DNA from: Streptococcus pseudopneumoniae
Lineage (GTDB): Bacteria; Bacillota; Bacilli; Lactobacillales; Streptococcaceae
DNA: 60,116 bases
Assembly: GCF_001074565.1 (NCBI RefSeq)
Contig: NZ_JUQX01000051.1
Coordinates: 1-60,116 of the forward strand
Direction: 5' to 3'
Below, piece by piece: positions 1 to 7,064 of this stretch (the stretch's first letter is position 1; each line of letters opens with the position of its first letter). A program made the position numbers and the translations under genes. A model generated the notes under the pieces. The model saw only the letters and a list, made by a program, of their open reading frames with translations, was not told where the DNA came from and did not search any database.

Positions 1-1
1 C

Positions 2-190
2 TTTGACGATGTGTCGACAGCCTACCACCAGAAAGTGGCTAAGGACCGAGCGACCAAGGATGGACAAGCCGTTGCATCAAGCAGCTATAACCTCTATGGG
101 GCAAGCAAGACAAGTACAGATACAACAGGCAAACCCTTTGCCTATAACGGCGAAGCCCGTGATGATACTGGACTTAATTATTCAGGATAG
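2..190 (+). CDS. C-terminal end of an Rhs/YD-repeat protein (5' end outside window)
   Basis: The frame starting at base 2 is open from the window edge to the TAG at 188-190 and encodes 62 residues. It contains the Rhs-core-like stretch PFAYNGEARDDTGLNY, which matches the end of the conserved Rhs core (usually followed by a Y-x-RARYYD-type motif and then a variable toxin tip). Here the protein stops three codons after that tyrosine, so no tip is present. Rhs proteins are large secreted polymorphic toxins used in bacterial competition. The stop codon leads straight into a strong terminator. This may be a core that has lost its toxin, or a naturally short orphan. The family call is fairly firm; a function for this fragment is not. 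Confidence 0.6.
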   Translation, partial: FDDVSTAYHQKVAKDRATKDGQAVASSSYNLYGASKTSTDTTGKPFAYNGEARDDTGLNYSG

Positions 191-222
191 GGCTACCTCC
201 ATGAAGGTAGCCCTATTTTTTT
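190..222 (+). terminator. Rho-independent terminator after the Rhs fragment
   Basis: A perfect 9-bp stem (GGGCTACCT at 190-198, AGGTAGCCC at 205-213) with a 6-base loop is followed by TATTTTTTT. It starts on the last base of the Rhs stop codon. Its T run also encodes the final lysines of the convergent recombinase gene. Confidence 0.9.
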
Positions 223-1112
223 GACTGTGAATGAATCGAAGCTATGGGATTACACAGAGTTAGAATTTCTTTTTGCTTTGACTGAGATACATGAGTATAG
301 ATTTGTGTGACTGAGATAGAACTATGTCCAAGAATTTGTTGAATATATCGAATATCTACATCACTATCTAGAAGCATTGTTGCGAAACTATGTCTAAACA
401 TATGGGGAGTAATAGGTGTAGTTAAGTTATGTTGTTTAACAAGGGTATTTAGAATTAAACGTACACTTTGCTCTGACAATGGTTTGATAGAATATTTTCC
501 AGGGAATAGGTAGTCACTGGATTGAAAACAGTAGTTATTTATATATGTTTCTAGTAAGCTAAATGTTATTTGATCTCCTAAAAATAGGATACGTTCTTTC
601 TTACCTTTTCCCATAATATGGACAGTCCTATTTGAAAGATTAATATTTTTGAGATGAATATGACAAAGTTCGGAAACCCTAATACCAGTTGAAATCAATA
701 GGGAAATGATTAGCAAATTTCTTTCAGCTTTTTGTTTTTGATATTTAGATTTTGAATAGGTAACTTTCTCTTCTAAATGTGAAAAAATACTTTTCAAAAT
801 GTCATAAGGAATTGTTTTAGGTAATATTTTTTCCGTTCTAAATTGAAAACGTAATTGATTAAAAGGATTCTCATCAACTAAATTATGATATTTTAAGTAG
901 CTGTAAAACACCTTCAAACTAGCGATTTTGCGACGTAATGTATTAGATTTAATATTGGATTTCGTCAAATGTTCAACATAGGTTTCCACACTGCTGTAAT
1001 TTGAATTGTAAAATTGCAAAAGATCATTTTTGTAAGCTCGAATCGTATGTGAACTCAAGCGTCTATGGGTTTTGCAGTAGTCTAAGAAAGTAGAAATATG
1101 TTTATAATCCAT
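213..1112 (-). CDS. Tyrosine recombinase, XerC/XerD type
   Basis: A 299-residue site-specific recombinase that cuts and rejoins DNA through a tyrosine nucleophile. An N-terminal SAM-like core-binding domain covers roughly residues 1-95. The catalytic domain keeps every expected residue: R145 (GIRVSEL), the beta-hairpin lysine near 170 (GKGKKER), H237-x-x-R240 (HMFRHSF), H263 (LGHSS) and Y272 (TQIYTH). The ATG at 1112 is preferred to an upstream TTG at 1130 because AAGGAG lies six bases before it. It is Xer-sized and lacks the N-terminal arm-binding extension common in Tn916-type integrases. It is divergent from the ATPase gene, and its start lies 57 bp from one copy of a 30-bp inverted repeat (1169-1198). 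It could be the invertase for that repeat, a relic of the island's mobility, or part of the Rhs locus; the sequence does not decide. Confidence 0.9.
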   Translation of the reverse strand: MDYKHISTFLDYCKTHRRLSSHTIRAYKNDLLQFYNSNYSSVETYVEHLTKSNIKSNTLRRKIASLKVFYSYLKYHNLVDENPFNQLRFQFRTEKILPKTIPYDILKSIFSHLEEKVTYSKSKYQKQKAERNLLIISLLISTGIRVSELCHIHLKNINLSNRTVHIMGKGKKERILFLGDQITFSLLETYINNYCFQSSDYLFPGKYSIKPLSEQSVRLILNTLVKQHNLTTPITPHMFRHSFATMLLDSDVDIRYIQQILGHSSISVTQIYTHVSQSKQKEILTLCNPIASIHSQSKK

Positions 1113-1202
1113 GAATAACTCCTTTATCAATAATCATGCTATTATAAACTTATTTGAATGCTTTGTATAGTGATAATAAATAGTTATCGGTAGGAGAATG
1201 TC
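1113..1202. promoter_or_regulatory. Divergent promoter region
   Basis: This 90-bp gap serves the recombinase (leftward) and the ATPase gene (rightward). Rightward, TATAGT (1166-1171) is a possible -10 with a weak TTATAA 18 bp upstream. The 30-bp repeat 1169-1198 includes the ATPase ribosome binding site (GGAGAA). Confidence 0.4.
1169..1198. repeat. 30-bp inverted repeat, left copy (partner 4438-4467)
   Basis: These 30 bases begin AGTGATAATAAATAGTTATC and end in GGTAGGAGAA. They recur exactly, in reverse complement, at 4438-4467. In both places the repeat sits between the -10 region and the start codon and supplies the Shine-Dalgarno. It contains an imperfect dyad (GATAA, 7 bases, TTATC). It may be a shared operator or leader, or a recombination site for the adjacent recombinase. 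Confidence 0.85.
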
Positions 1203-3503
1203 ATGAAGTTTATCAATCGTAAAGAAGAGCTCCGTAATTTACAAAAAGATTACACTAATAATTTGAATCGTGGATTGAATCAAGTTTATATCATTAAAGC
1301 TGATTCAGGCGTAGGGAAATCCGAATTTATTAAAGAAATATCTAAGAAACTAAACTTATCTTTTATAGAAGTTCTTCCATTAGATGATAGCAATGATTTT
1401 TCAACATTTAAAAGATTTGTTATAGAATTGGATAAAATCAGTAGCGAGTATGGTTATGATGATTTTAAAGAATTTTACACCAAAAAAATGACTAGTGATA
1501 AAGCTATTAAAATATTGCTGAAAATTTCAGCAATATTTGGTAAAGCATTTATTGGAACATTTTTTAAAGATAATAATATTGGACTAGAAGTGTCAGAGAT
1601 TGACTTACCTTCATTGATAGAAGAACCTACTCAATATGAGACATTTGTGCTAAAAGCTCAAGTGGAAAATCTCTTTGAATATGCTAATTATGTTCTAAAA
1701 CAGAGAAAATTATCTATTTTGTATCCACAAGCCTCTCAGATTGATCGTTCTTCTTTGGATTTATTTAATAAATTAATAGTTACTTCTCAACAATGCCTGT
1801 TTATTTTTGAGTGTGACGATAACAGAGTGGAGCAGTATTTGAAAAATAGTAGTAAATTTTTTCTTAAAACCTATCACTTAAATCGACTTTCTAATGAACA
1901 TATTCTTCATTACATCCAACAATTAACTGAAGAGTTAGAATTGCATTATGAGCAAATTGATTTTACAATTTTACATGATAGTGTTGAAAAAGGAGATTTA
2001 GCAGAAATCTCCACAATTTTAAAGGATTTTGATGATAGAGTACGGTTGGATCGGACAGTAAAATTACAGACGATTAAACAAATTGTTGAAGAATTATCAG
2101 ACAAACAAACAGCCCTTTTAATCTTACTTTCCTTAACAAAGAATAGGTTAGCTCAAGTTGATTTGATGGAAATTTTATCCCAACTATACGGGGAGTTTGA
2201 TTCGGAAAATATTGATTTTCTAGTAAATAAAGATTTACTAGAACGAAATCACTCTTCCTTATCAATCCCTAATTTTATAGATATGGTTGTTAGCCCTACA
2301 ACATTTTCCCCTAAGTTAAGACTAGCTCTAAGCTCTCTTTTAGTTAAATATATTAACCAAAAGTTATATGAAACCAATAATGCTGAATATCTTGATATTT
2401 TAGTTGACCATTATTTACTTCACCGCCAATTTTTACAACTCAAATCTATTTTCCCTAAAATTCGAGAGAGATTGATAAGAATTGATTCACAAGAAGGGCG
2501 TGTAGCCTATTTTGAAAAATTCAATCTGATACAGCATGATGTAAAAACAATTGATGAAGATTTTATACTGACACTTGTAAAAATTGCCTATGATGCTAAT
2601 TTGTATCAACAATCCCTATCTTTCATTAATTTTATCTCTCACAATATTGATAAGGTTGTTTTTAGCAAAGCATTATTACTAAATCGATGTGAAAAATTTG
2701 ATGCTTCTATTAACTATATTGAAAAAAATATAGTTAAGCTAGATAAAAACTCATCACAATACTTCCAGCTTTCCTTAGTTTTAATAATGAACTTAGTACA
2801 ACTTGAAAGACGAGAAGAAGCAAAACGTATTTTCGAGGAATTAAGTACGCAACACACTCATCCACTATATCCCTACTTAATCAGATTATCTAATGTTTTT
2901 TATAGCCAATTTTCTGACCGTATAAAAATTGTTCAGTCAATTACGGAGAGAATTTTTAAAGAACAAGATTCTGAATTTTCAGGACTTCATGCTATCTATC
3001 TAGCTTACTTATATGCTGTAGAAAGAGATGTTTCTCGTGCCGAACAATCTTTAATAACCGCTCGAGACTATTTCGGTGAATCACTTGTATATAATCATAT
3101 GATTCTTCATAACGAGGCTACAATAAAATTTTATAGTGGAGATATTGATGAAGCAATACCGGAGTTACTTAATAGCGCAAAAATCACCGCATATGATGAA
3201 TATGACCGATTTGCCATTTACAATAATTTAGTTGTTTATTATCTCTTAAAGGATAGAGTAGGTAATCTTGAATGTCAGTCAATTGTTGTTGAATTGGAGG
3301 AACTCATCTCAAAGACATCTTTTAAGCGTTTTTTGGATAAGATTTACTACAATCTCTATCATTATTATCAAAAAATGTATAACCTCGAAAAAATGGAAGA
3401 ATACAAAAATAAAATAGAGGAAGATACTATTAAGAATGATTATGAAATGAAGTTAATGTATGAAACTTCGTGGAAACTACCCCTTAATTTAAATGATGAG
3501 TAA
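1203..3503 (+). CDS. AAA/STAND-like P-loop ATPase with C-terminal helical repeats
   Basis: This 766-residue protein opens with a typical STAND or AAA ATP-binding start (INRKEEL) and a Walker A at 33-40 (ADSGVGKS). A hydrophobic strand ending in acidic residues near 199-206 (LFIFECDD) is the likely Walker B. Residues from about 400 to the end are helical, with TPR-like spacing of Y, L and A residues and no transmembrane segment. No nuclease, TIR or other effector domain is recognisable at the N-terminus, and no HTH at the C-terminus. STAND ATPases of this build act as sensors or switches in transcription control and phage defence. It faces an ATP-grasp gene, and the two overlap tail to tail by 20 bp. 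Both start regions carry the same 30-bp leader, which points to a functional pair. The specific function is unknown. Confidence 0.75.
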   Translation: MKFINRKEELRNLQKDYTNNLNRGLNQVYIIKADSGVGKSEFIKEISKKLNLSFIEVLPLDDSNDFSTFKRFVIELDKISSEYGYDDFKEFYTKKMTSDKAIKILLKISAIFGKAFIGTFFKDNNIGLEVSEIDLPSLIEEPTQYETFVLKAQVENLFEYANYVLKQRKLSILYPQASQIDRSSLDLFNKLIVTSQQCLFIFECDDNRVEQYLKNSSKFFLKTYHLNRLSNEHILHYIQQLTEELELHYEQIDFTILHDSVEKGDLAEISTILKDFDDRVRLDRTVKLQTIKQIVEELSDKQTALLILLSLTKNRLAQVDLMEILSQLYGEFDSENIDFLVNKDLLERNHSSLSIPNFIDMVVSPTTFSPKLRLALSSLLVKYINQKLYETNNAEYLDILVDHYLLHRQFLQLKSIFPKIRERLIRIDSQEGRVAYFEKFNLIQHDVKTIDEDFILTLVKIAYDANLYQQSLSFINFISHNIDKVVFSKALLLNRCEKFDASINYIEKNIVKLDKNSSQYFQLSLVLIMNLVQLERREEAKRIFEELSTQHTHPLYPYLIRLSNVFYSQFSDRIKIVQSITERIFKEQDSEFSGLHAIYLAYLYAVERDVSRAEQSLITARDYFGESLVYNHMILHNEATIKFYSGDIDEAIPELLNSAKITAYDEYDRFAIYNNLVVYYLLKDRVGNLECQSIVVELEELISKTSFKRFLDKIYYNLYHYYQKMYNLEKMEEYKNKIEEDTIKNDYEMKLMYETSWKLPLNLNDE

Positions 3504-4434
3504 AGAGTGTTTGTATCATTTCATCGTACGTATAGCCATTTATGTTGAATGTTTTAGGTACAACAGATTTTGGATACAACCCAGGATTAGCATTGATCTC
3601 TATTAGATAAAATTCTGCATTTTTTATTCGACCATCTACTCGTATCAATTTATTTGGAGACAAGTTCTTATAAAGTTGCTTTAAGTTGATAATATCTTTA
3701 TCGCTTAAATAGCAACTTTTTTCGATTTCTATACCGATTTTTTGTTTAATTTCTGAAGTATAAGCCTGATACTTGAATTCATTAGATTCTGGAAAAATAA
3801 GTTCAACTTCTTCAAAGAATAACTCTCCTTCATTTTCCAAAATAGTAATAGCTACTTCTCTCCCTTCAATGTATTCCTCTACTAGAATACCATCAAAGTC
3901 CTTCATTAATTGCTTGAGTGCCATATCTGCCTGTTCCATATTTTCAACAATAGAGTTTTGTGTAATTCCTATTGATTCTGATTCATAGTTCGGTTTAATA
4001 ATAATTGGATATTCAAAGTTCGCTAAAATTTCTTTAGTGTATGAATGATCAAATACTAACAAACTTTTTGGGACTTTTATACCAAAATTTTCTGCAAATC
4101 TCTCTGTCATAAATTTATCTTGACATAAAACTTGTACATATGGGTCTGGATTGAAATATTTAATTTTATAATTTTCACAAAATGCTGGGACACTCATGTT
4201 TCTAATTCGACTGTTATAGCCAAAATCAAAATTTAACACAAAATCGTCTAGGTGATTAAAAACACTTTTTTTAAATCTCTCAAAATTATCGTAAAATATG
4301 ATTCCATCAATAAATTTAGAAAAACTATTATAGAGAATATCTCTCAATTCATTGCGAGTGTATTCTCTGTTTTCGATAATTTTTGTTTGAATGGATGAAT
4401 CTGGATTGACATTTAAAATGACTACTAATCTCAT
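3484..4434 (-). CDS. ATP-grasp ligase, D-Ala-D-Ala ligase-like
   Basis: A 316-residue ATP-grasp enzyme, a family that joins a carboxylate to an amine through an acyl-phosphate. Visible elements are the ATP-binding lysine (K147 in YPIIIKPN), a small-residue loop ESESIGI (151-157), the hinge strand LVEEYIEG (184-191) and the metal-binding end R265, D267, E279 and N281 (LIEINANPGL). The fold resembles D-alanine-D-alanine ligases, but the N-terminal substrate part (1-110) differs from housekeeping Ddl and no other cell-wall genes are nearby. It could make a dipeptide-like metabolite or modify a peptide or protein. It converges on the STAND-like ATPase gene and shares its leader. The family call is good; the substrate is unknown. 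Confidence 0.8.
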   Translation of the reverse strand: MRLVVILNVNPDSSIQTKIIENREYTRNELRDILYNSFSKFIDGIIFYDNFERFKKSVFNHLDDFVLNFDFGYNSRIRNMSVPAFCENYKIKYFNPDPYVQVLCQDKFMTERFAENFGIKVPKSLLVFDHSYTKEILANFEYPIIIKPNYESESIGITQNSIVENMEQADMALKQLMKDFDGILVEEYIEGREVAITILENEGELFFEEVELIFPESNEFKYQAYTSEIKQKIGIEIEKSCYLSDKDIINLKQLYKNLSPNKLIRVDGRIKNAEFYLIEINANPGLYPKSVVPKTFNINGYTYDEMIQTLFTHHLN

Positions 4435-4437
4435 AAT

Positions 4438-4467
4438 TTCTCCTACCGATAACTATTTATTATCACT
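4438..4467. repeat. 30-bp inverted repeat, right copy (partner 1169-1198)
   Basis: Exact reverse complement of 1169-1198, placed just upstream of the ATP-grasp start codon and containing its ribosome binding site. Read on the minus strand, an extended -10, TGGTATACT, lies immediately outside it (about 4469-4477). Confidence 0.85.
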
Positions 4468-4609
4468 AGTATACCATAGATTCATATCTCCAATATGTTT
4501 TCGATTGTAGTTTTCTTACTTTTTTATATTCTCAAAGACTTTTTGAACAGCTTCATAGTACTTTTTCTTCAATAACTAAATATGTGGAATTCTGTCTATC
4601 GGCAACAAC

Positions 4610-4648
4610 GCACCAAAAATGGTGCATTTGTCTTTTTTGTGCTATAAT
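4610..4648 (+). promoter_or_regulatory. pezAT promoter and likely PezA operator
   Basis: A palindrome (GCACCA, 4 bases, TGGTGC) lies at 4610-4625, followed by an extended -10, TGCTATAAT, at 4640-4648. The palindrome sits where the -35 would be, as expected for autorepression by PezA; that regulation is known for the family and inferred here. Confidence 0.7.
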
Positions 4649-4673
4649 AGAAATAAATAAAAGGAGGAGTTAC

Positions 4674-5150
4674 ATGATTGGAGAAAATATAAAAACGTTA
4701 CGTAAAACACATAAATTAACCCAGCCTGAGTTTGCAAAGATTGTTGGTATCTCTAGAAATAGTCTGAGTCGTTATGAAAATGGGACAAGTCGAGTTTCGA
4801 CAGAATTAATAGATCGTATCTGCAAGAAATTTAATGTTTCTTATATCGATATCGTAGGGGAGGAAAAAATGCTCACACCAGTAGAAGATTATCAGTTAAC
4901 TCTGAAAATTGAAGTGATTAAAGAACGAGGGGCGAATATCTTAGCGCAACTTTATCGTTTACAAGATGAACTAGAAATTTCATTTGATGATGCTAATAAT
5001 CCTTGGGTTCTAATGAGCGATGATCTTTCTGATTTGATTAACACGAAGATTTATCTTGTTTCAGCTTTTGAGGATGTAGAGCGATATAATGGCTATTTGG
5101 ATGGCATTGAACGTATGCTAGAACAAGCTACTCATCTGGTGGTGGCTTAA
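4674..5150 (+). CDS. pezA: PezA antitoxin and autorepressor
   Basis: A 158-residue protein, the usual PezA length. Residues 1-68 form an XRE helix-turn-helix (ENIKTLRKTHKLTQPEFAKI) that represses the operon. The acidic, helical C-terminal half is the part that in pneumococcal PezA binds and blocks the toxin's ATP site. The start at 4674 follows AGGAGG by six bases; a longer frame from 4584 has no such site and would cover the operator. The stop overlaps the toxin start (TAATG), typical of translational coupling. In pneumococci pezAT lies on pathogenicity island 1 and on ICEs, so its presence supports the mobile nature of this island. Confidence 0.93.
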   Translation: MIGENIKTLRKTHKLTQPEFAKIVGISRNSLSRYENGTSRVSTELIDRICKKFNVSYIDIVGEEKMLTPVEDYQLTLKIEVIKERGANILAQLYRLQDELEISFDDANNPWVLMSDDLSDLINTKIYLVSAFEDVERYNGYLDGIERMLEQATHLVVA

Positions 5151-5902
5151 TGAAACTAGAAGAATTTAGTCAAGATAATTTTGATCGAGCCTCCAAACGA
5201 CTCGTTCGTTCTTTAACTCGTGGAAAAACAACCTCATCTCAGCCTAAGGCTATTTTACTTGGTGGACAGAGTGGTGCTGGGAAAACAACGATTCATCGTA
5301 TTAAACAAAGTGAATTTCAAGGTAATATCATTATCATTGATGGAGATAGTTATCGCTCTTTTCATCCGAACTACCTTGGCCTACAGAAAAAGTATGGCAA
5401 AGATAGTGTGGATTATACCAAAGTATTCGCGGGACAAATGGTTGAATATCTTGTAGATGAGTTGAGTAAAAAAGGTTATCATTTGTTAATCGAGGGTACC
5501 TTGAGGACAACAGAAGTTCCCCGAAAAACGGCCCAATTATTGGCAACTAGAGGATATCAAGTCTCACTTGCACTGATTGCGACCAAGCCAGAATTGTCTT
5601 ATCTCAGTACCTTGATACGTTATGAGGAGCTCTACGCCATAGATCCTAGTCAAGCAAGAGCGACTCCCAAAGAGCACCATGATGGAATTGTAGAACATTT
5701 AGTTGATAACTTACGAGAGTTAGAAAATGACAATATTTTTAATCAAATTCAAATTTTTCAAAGAGATCAATCGTGCGTCTATGATTCGCAAGTAGATGAA
5801 ACCTCAGCAGCAGAAGTTCTACACGAATGCCTCTTTGGAAAATGGAGTAAGGTGGAGGAAGAGATGTTGAAGATGGGACAGGAACGGTTGAGAGATTTGT
5901 GA
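5150..5902 (+). CDS. pezT: PezT zeta-type toxin (UDP-N-acetylglucosamine kinase)
   Basis: A 250-residue zeta toxin. The P-loop GGQSGAGKTT puts the essential lysine at K45, and IIIDGDSYR places the catalytic aspartate at D66, the same numbers as in pneumococcal PezT. The family phosphorylates UDP-N-acetylglucosamine and so poisons peptidoglycan synthesis when PezA is lost. No truncation or frameshift is visible, and the active-site residues are intact. It is translationally coupled to pezA. After its stop come about 130 bp with no gene, then the CBASS operon. Confidence 0.93.
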   Translation: MKLEEFSQDNFDRASKRLVRSLTRGKTTSSQPKAILLGGQSGAGKTTIHRIKQSEFQGNIIIIDGDSYRSFHPNYLGLQKKYGKDSVDYTKVFAGQMVEYLVDELSKKGYHLLIEGTLRTTEVPRKTAQLLATRGYQVSLALIATKPELSYLSTLIRYEELYAIDPSQARATPKEHHDGIVEHLVDNLRELENDNIFNQIQIFQRDQSCVYDSQVDETSAAEVLHECLFGKWSKVEEEMLKMGQERLRDL

Positions 5903-5986
5903 TGGAAGAACGGTAATAGTGGTATTTTCTAAAATCATATTTAGGTAAGATAATTAATTGGAAACTCAAGAAATAATCGTATAAAG

Positions 5987-6027
5987 TGATATAATAAAAG
6001 TTAGATATAACAATTTAATTTAAGGAG
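5987..6027 (+). promoter_or_regulatory. CBASS operon promoter and ribosome binding site
   Basis: An extended -10 (TGATATAAT, 5987-5995) has no good -35. About 30 bases on, AAGGAGG precedes the ATG at 6034. No operator-like palindrome is seen. Confidence 0.55.
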
Positions 6028-6033
6028 GGACTC

Positions 6034-7056
6034 ATGCCAACTATACAGTCACAGTTTATTAAATTTCACGATACCATTAAGCTAGACGCTGACGACAAAA
6101 AGGTATTAATTGACAAACGTAAAGAGGTTGAAGAAGCAATAAATAAAGGTGTTTCAGAATTTGGAAAAAGCTTTTTCAATCAAGGAAGTTACTCAACTCA
6201 CACGGGTATTTTGCCAATTGATGAAGGGGATTATGACTTAGATAGAGGTTTAAAAATCGATGTTGATAGATATTCGTATTCTCCTAAAGAGGTAAAGAAT
6301 TTTATTTTTGATGCGTTAGTCTCCGAATTTGGTGAAAATAGAGTTAAAGTAAAAAATCCATGTGTGACAGTATCATTTCCTGAAGATAGTGTTCATATTG
6401 ATATAGCGGTGTATTGTACTGAAAATGATAACTATTTTTTAGCCAGGGGAAAACTGAATAGTACTGATGAAAACATTAAATGGGAGGAAGCGGATCCTGT
6501 AGAATTAACGAAAAAAATTAATAATGCTATGGAGAACTCCGAAGACAGAAACCAATTTCGGAGAGTAATTCGTTACTTAAAAAGATGGAAAGATCTCAAA
6601 TTTAAAAATCAAGATAATAGACCGACAGGCATTGGGATTTCAGTTTTTGCTGTCAATAATTTTTCTGTAAGCAAAAAAGTAGACTATTTATCTGGGAACA
6701 CTACTTATGATGATATTTCAGCTTTAAGAAATTTAGTAAACACTATGATTAATTCATTTTCGAATACATATGATGTTGATAGAAACTTATTTTATCCGAG
6801 ATTAGAGGTTTTCTTACCGGTTAAGCCATATACGGATGTATATGAAAGGGTATCAAATATACAAATGGAAGCCTTTAAGAATAAATTAGAAAAATTGAGA
6901 GATTCACTAGACGAAGCAATAGATTCTGCTGATTTAAGTGAGTCTACAAAAATATTGAGTAAACAGTTTGGTGATGATTTTCCTGTTATTGAACAAAAAG
7001 AGACAGCAGAAAACTTTGGAACTCGAGCTATAATCAGTGATTATCCGAGTGCTTAG
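6034..7056 (+). CDS. CD-NTase, CBASS cyclic-oligonucleotide synthase
   Basis: A 340-residue nucleotidyltransferase of the cGAS/DncV-like class. The polymerase-beta signature is present: G51-S52 (NQGSYST), the acidic cluster D66/D68/D70 (EGDYDLDRG) and a third aspartate D123 in VHIDIAVYC. These enzymes sense phage infection and make a cyclic di- or trinucleotide messenger that switches on a downstream effector. The next two genes encode Cap2-like and Cap3-like proteins, which makes this a type II CBASS. In such systems Cap2 attaches the CD-NTase C-terminus to a target and primes it. This protein ends in SDYPSA, so an alanine is the terminal residue. The nucleotide product cannot be read from the sequence. 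Confidence 0.85.
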   Translation: MPTIQSQFIKFHDTIKLDADDKKVLIDKRKEVEEAINKGVSEFGKSFFNQGSYSTHTGILPIDEGDYDLDRGLKIDVDRYSYSPKEVKNFIFDALVSEFGENRVKVKNPCVTVSFPEDSVHIDIAVYCTENDNYFLARGKLNSTDENIKWEEADPVELTKKINNAMENSEDRNQFRRVIRYLKRWKDLKFKNQDNRPTGIGISVFAVNNFSVSKKVDYLSGNTTYDDISALRNLVNTMINSFSNTYDVDRNLFYPRLEVFLPVKPYTDVYERVSNIQMEAFKNKLEKLRDSLDEAIDSADLSESTKILSKQFGDDFPVIEQKETAENFGTRAIISDYPSA

Positions 7057-7064
7057 AGGCACGT

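Noticed and set aside
213..1112. The recombinase as the integrase that made the rpsI scars.
   Set aside because: Not excluded, but it is Xer-sized without an arm-binding domain and lies far from both scars, beside a different repeat; I did not assign it.
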